A stretch of DNA of 64,000 nt. Source: JAJFKB01 sp965230515. Lineage in GTDB: Bacteria > Pseudomonadota > Gammaproteobacteria > Pseudomonadales > IMCC2047. Every line of letters starts with the position of its first letter. Position 1 is the first letter of the stretch. The stretch spans positions 930,001 through 994,000 of the forward strand of contig OZ246007.1 of NCBI GenBank assembly GCA_965230515.1, written 5' to 3'. Under the pieces are notes generated by a model. The model did not search any database. It had not been told where the DNA came from and worked only from the letters and a program-made list of their open reading frames with translations. Positions 63,526 to 64,000 of the stretch are shown piece by piece. The translations under genes were made by a program, and so were the position numbers.

Positions 63526-64000
63526 ATGACTATTAAATACACTGCTGTCGCGGCAGCACTCATCACCGCAAGTACTTCTTTTACCACTATCGCCGCCAAG
63601 AAAATCGATGAAGAGATCATCGTCACTTCCAGCCGCGTTGAAGTCCCGCTTCGCCAGATAGGTACTTCTGTTTCTATTCTTACCGATCAGGAGATCAACC
63701 TGAGAGGTTATAGCTCACTACCAGATCTATTGAGAACCCAGCCCGGTATTGGTGTATCCAACAGCGGTGGCATGGGCAAGCAGACTTCGCTGCGTATTCG
63801 CGGAGAAGAGTCCTACCGGACCCTGATTATGATCGACGGTATAGAAATATCAGACCCAACCGGCACACAGGTCGGGCCACACCTGGAGCACCTGCTGGTA
63901 TCCAACGATATCGAGCGTGTTGAGATCCTGCGTGGTGCACAAGGCTTTATTTATGGTGCCGATGCAGGTGGTGTTGTTAATATCTTTACACGACAGGGAA
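63526..64000 (+). CDS. btuB: BtuB-type TonB-dependent cobalamin receptor (3' end cut by window edge)
   Basis: 158 residues are visible of a protein that is normally over 600. A signal peptide ends near TIAA (about residue 23). A TonB box-like DEEIIVTSSR follows, then the plug domain with VPLRQIGTSVSILTDQEI, PDLLRTQPGIGVSNSGGMGK, RIRGEESYRTLIMIDGIEI and VERVEILRGAQGFIYGADA-like sequence. The cobalamin riboswitch upstream makes vitamin B12 the likely substrate. Start ATG follows GAGGA. Confidence 0.9.
   Translation, partial: MTIKYTAVAAALITASTSFTTIAAKKIDEEIIVTSSRVEVPLRQIGTSVSILTDQEINLRGYSSLPDLLRTQPGIGVSNSGGMGKQTSLRIRGEESYRTLIMIDGIEISDPTGTQVGPHLEHLLVSNDIERVEILRGAQGFIYGADAGGVVNIFTRQG

Noticed and set aside
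1..64000. CRISPR arrays, rRNA operons or prophage structural genes
   Set aside because: No regularly spaced repeat array, no rRNA sequence and no phage structural motif were seen anywhere in the window.

Overview
The window is a chromosome segment of a gammaproteobacterium. Gene content and local order resemble Pseudomonas and related marine or cellvibrionad lineages. Blocks that support this are mazG-relA-rlmD-cysM next to a BarA/GacS kinase, pdxJ-recO-era-rnc-DUF4845-lepB-lepA-mucD, nadA/bepA/tusA/perM, and gyrA-pheA-(tyrA-aroA)-cmk-rpsA-ihfB-lapA-lapB-pyrF divergent from mtaD-ubiG-mupP-yciK. By eye the GC content is moderate. I cannot name a species.

Layout. 0-5.1 kb: adk (cut by the left edge), mazG, relA and rlmD on the minus strand. 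5.1-9.2 kb: cysM, then a divergent barA/gacS-type hybrid kinase. 9.2-12.4 kb: the YdbL-YnbE-YdbH envelope lipid-transport module. 12.4-21.8 kb: a long minus-strand housekeeping block (pdxJ, recO, era, rnc, DUF4845, lepB, lepA, mucD, AI-2E-type permease, tusA). 22-25.9 kb: bepA, nadA and a cytochrome c'-cytochrome b561 pair.

25.85-28.7 kb is a small degraded island. Two near-identical 108-109 bp direct repeats flank a truncated IS110-family transposase gene, a complete hipBA toxin-antitoxin operon with three operator-like palindromes phased at exactly 50 bp, and an IS91-type transposase remnant. A tRNA-Val gene follows.

29-38.2 kb: a sugar-nucleotide and surface-polysaccharide precursor group (UDP-sugar epimerase, WbpM-like dehydratase, manC, pgi) interleaved with uvrB and tRNA-Asn, then comEA. 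38.2-49.7 kb: pyrF, lapB, lapA, ihfB, rpsA, cmk, a tyrA-aroA fusion, pheA and gyrA; serC and hisC, often found in this block, are absent. 50-54.8 kb: mtaD-ubiG-mupP-yciK and a diguanylate cyclase behind a possible sigma-54 promoter.

55.3-56.5 kb holds an intact IS110-group insertion sequence. Its upstream non-coding region folds into three hairpins and carries short stretches that match the element's own ends and its insertion site, as expected of a bridge RNA. This is the most interesting signal in the window. 56.6-63.2 kb: thioesterase, tpx, rluB, scpB, scpA, trpS (with a four-cysteine Fe-S-like motif), yciO and rnm. The window ends in a cobalamin riboswitch driving a btuB-type TonB-dependent receptor that runs off the right edge.
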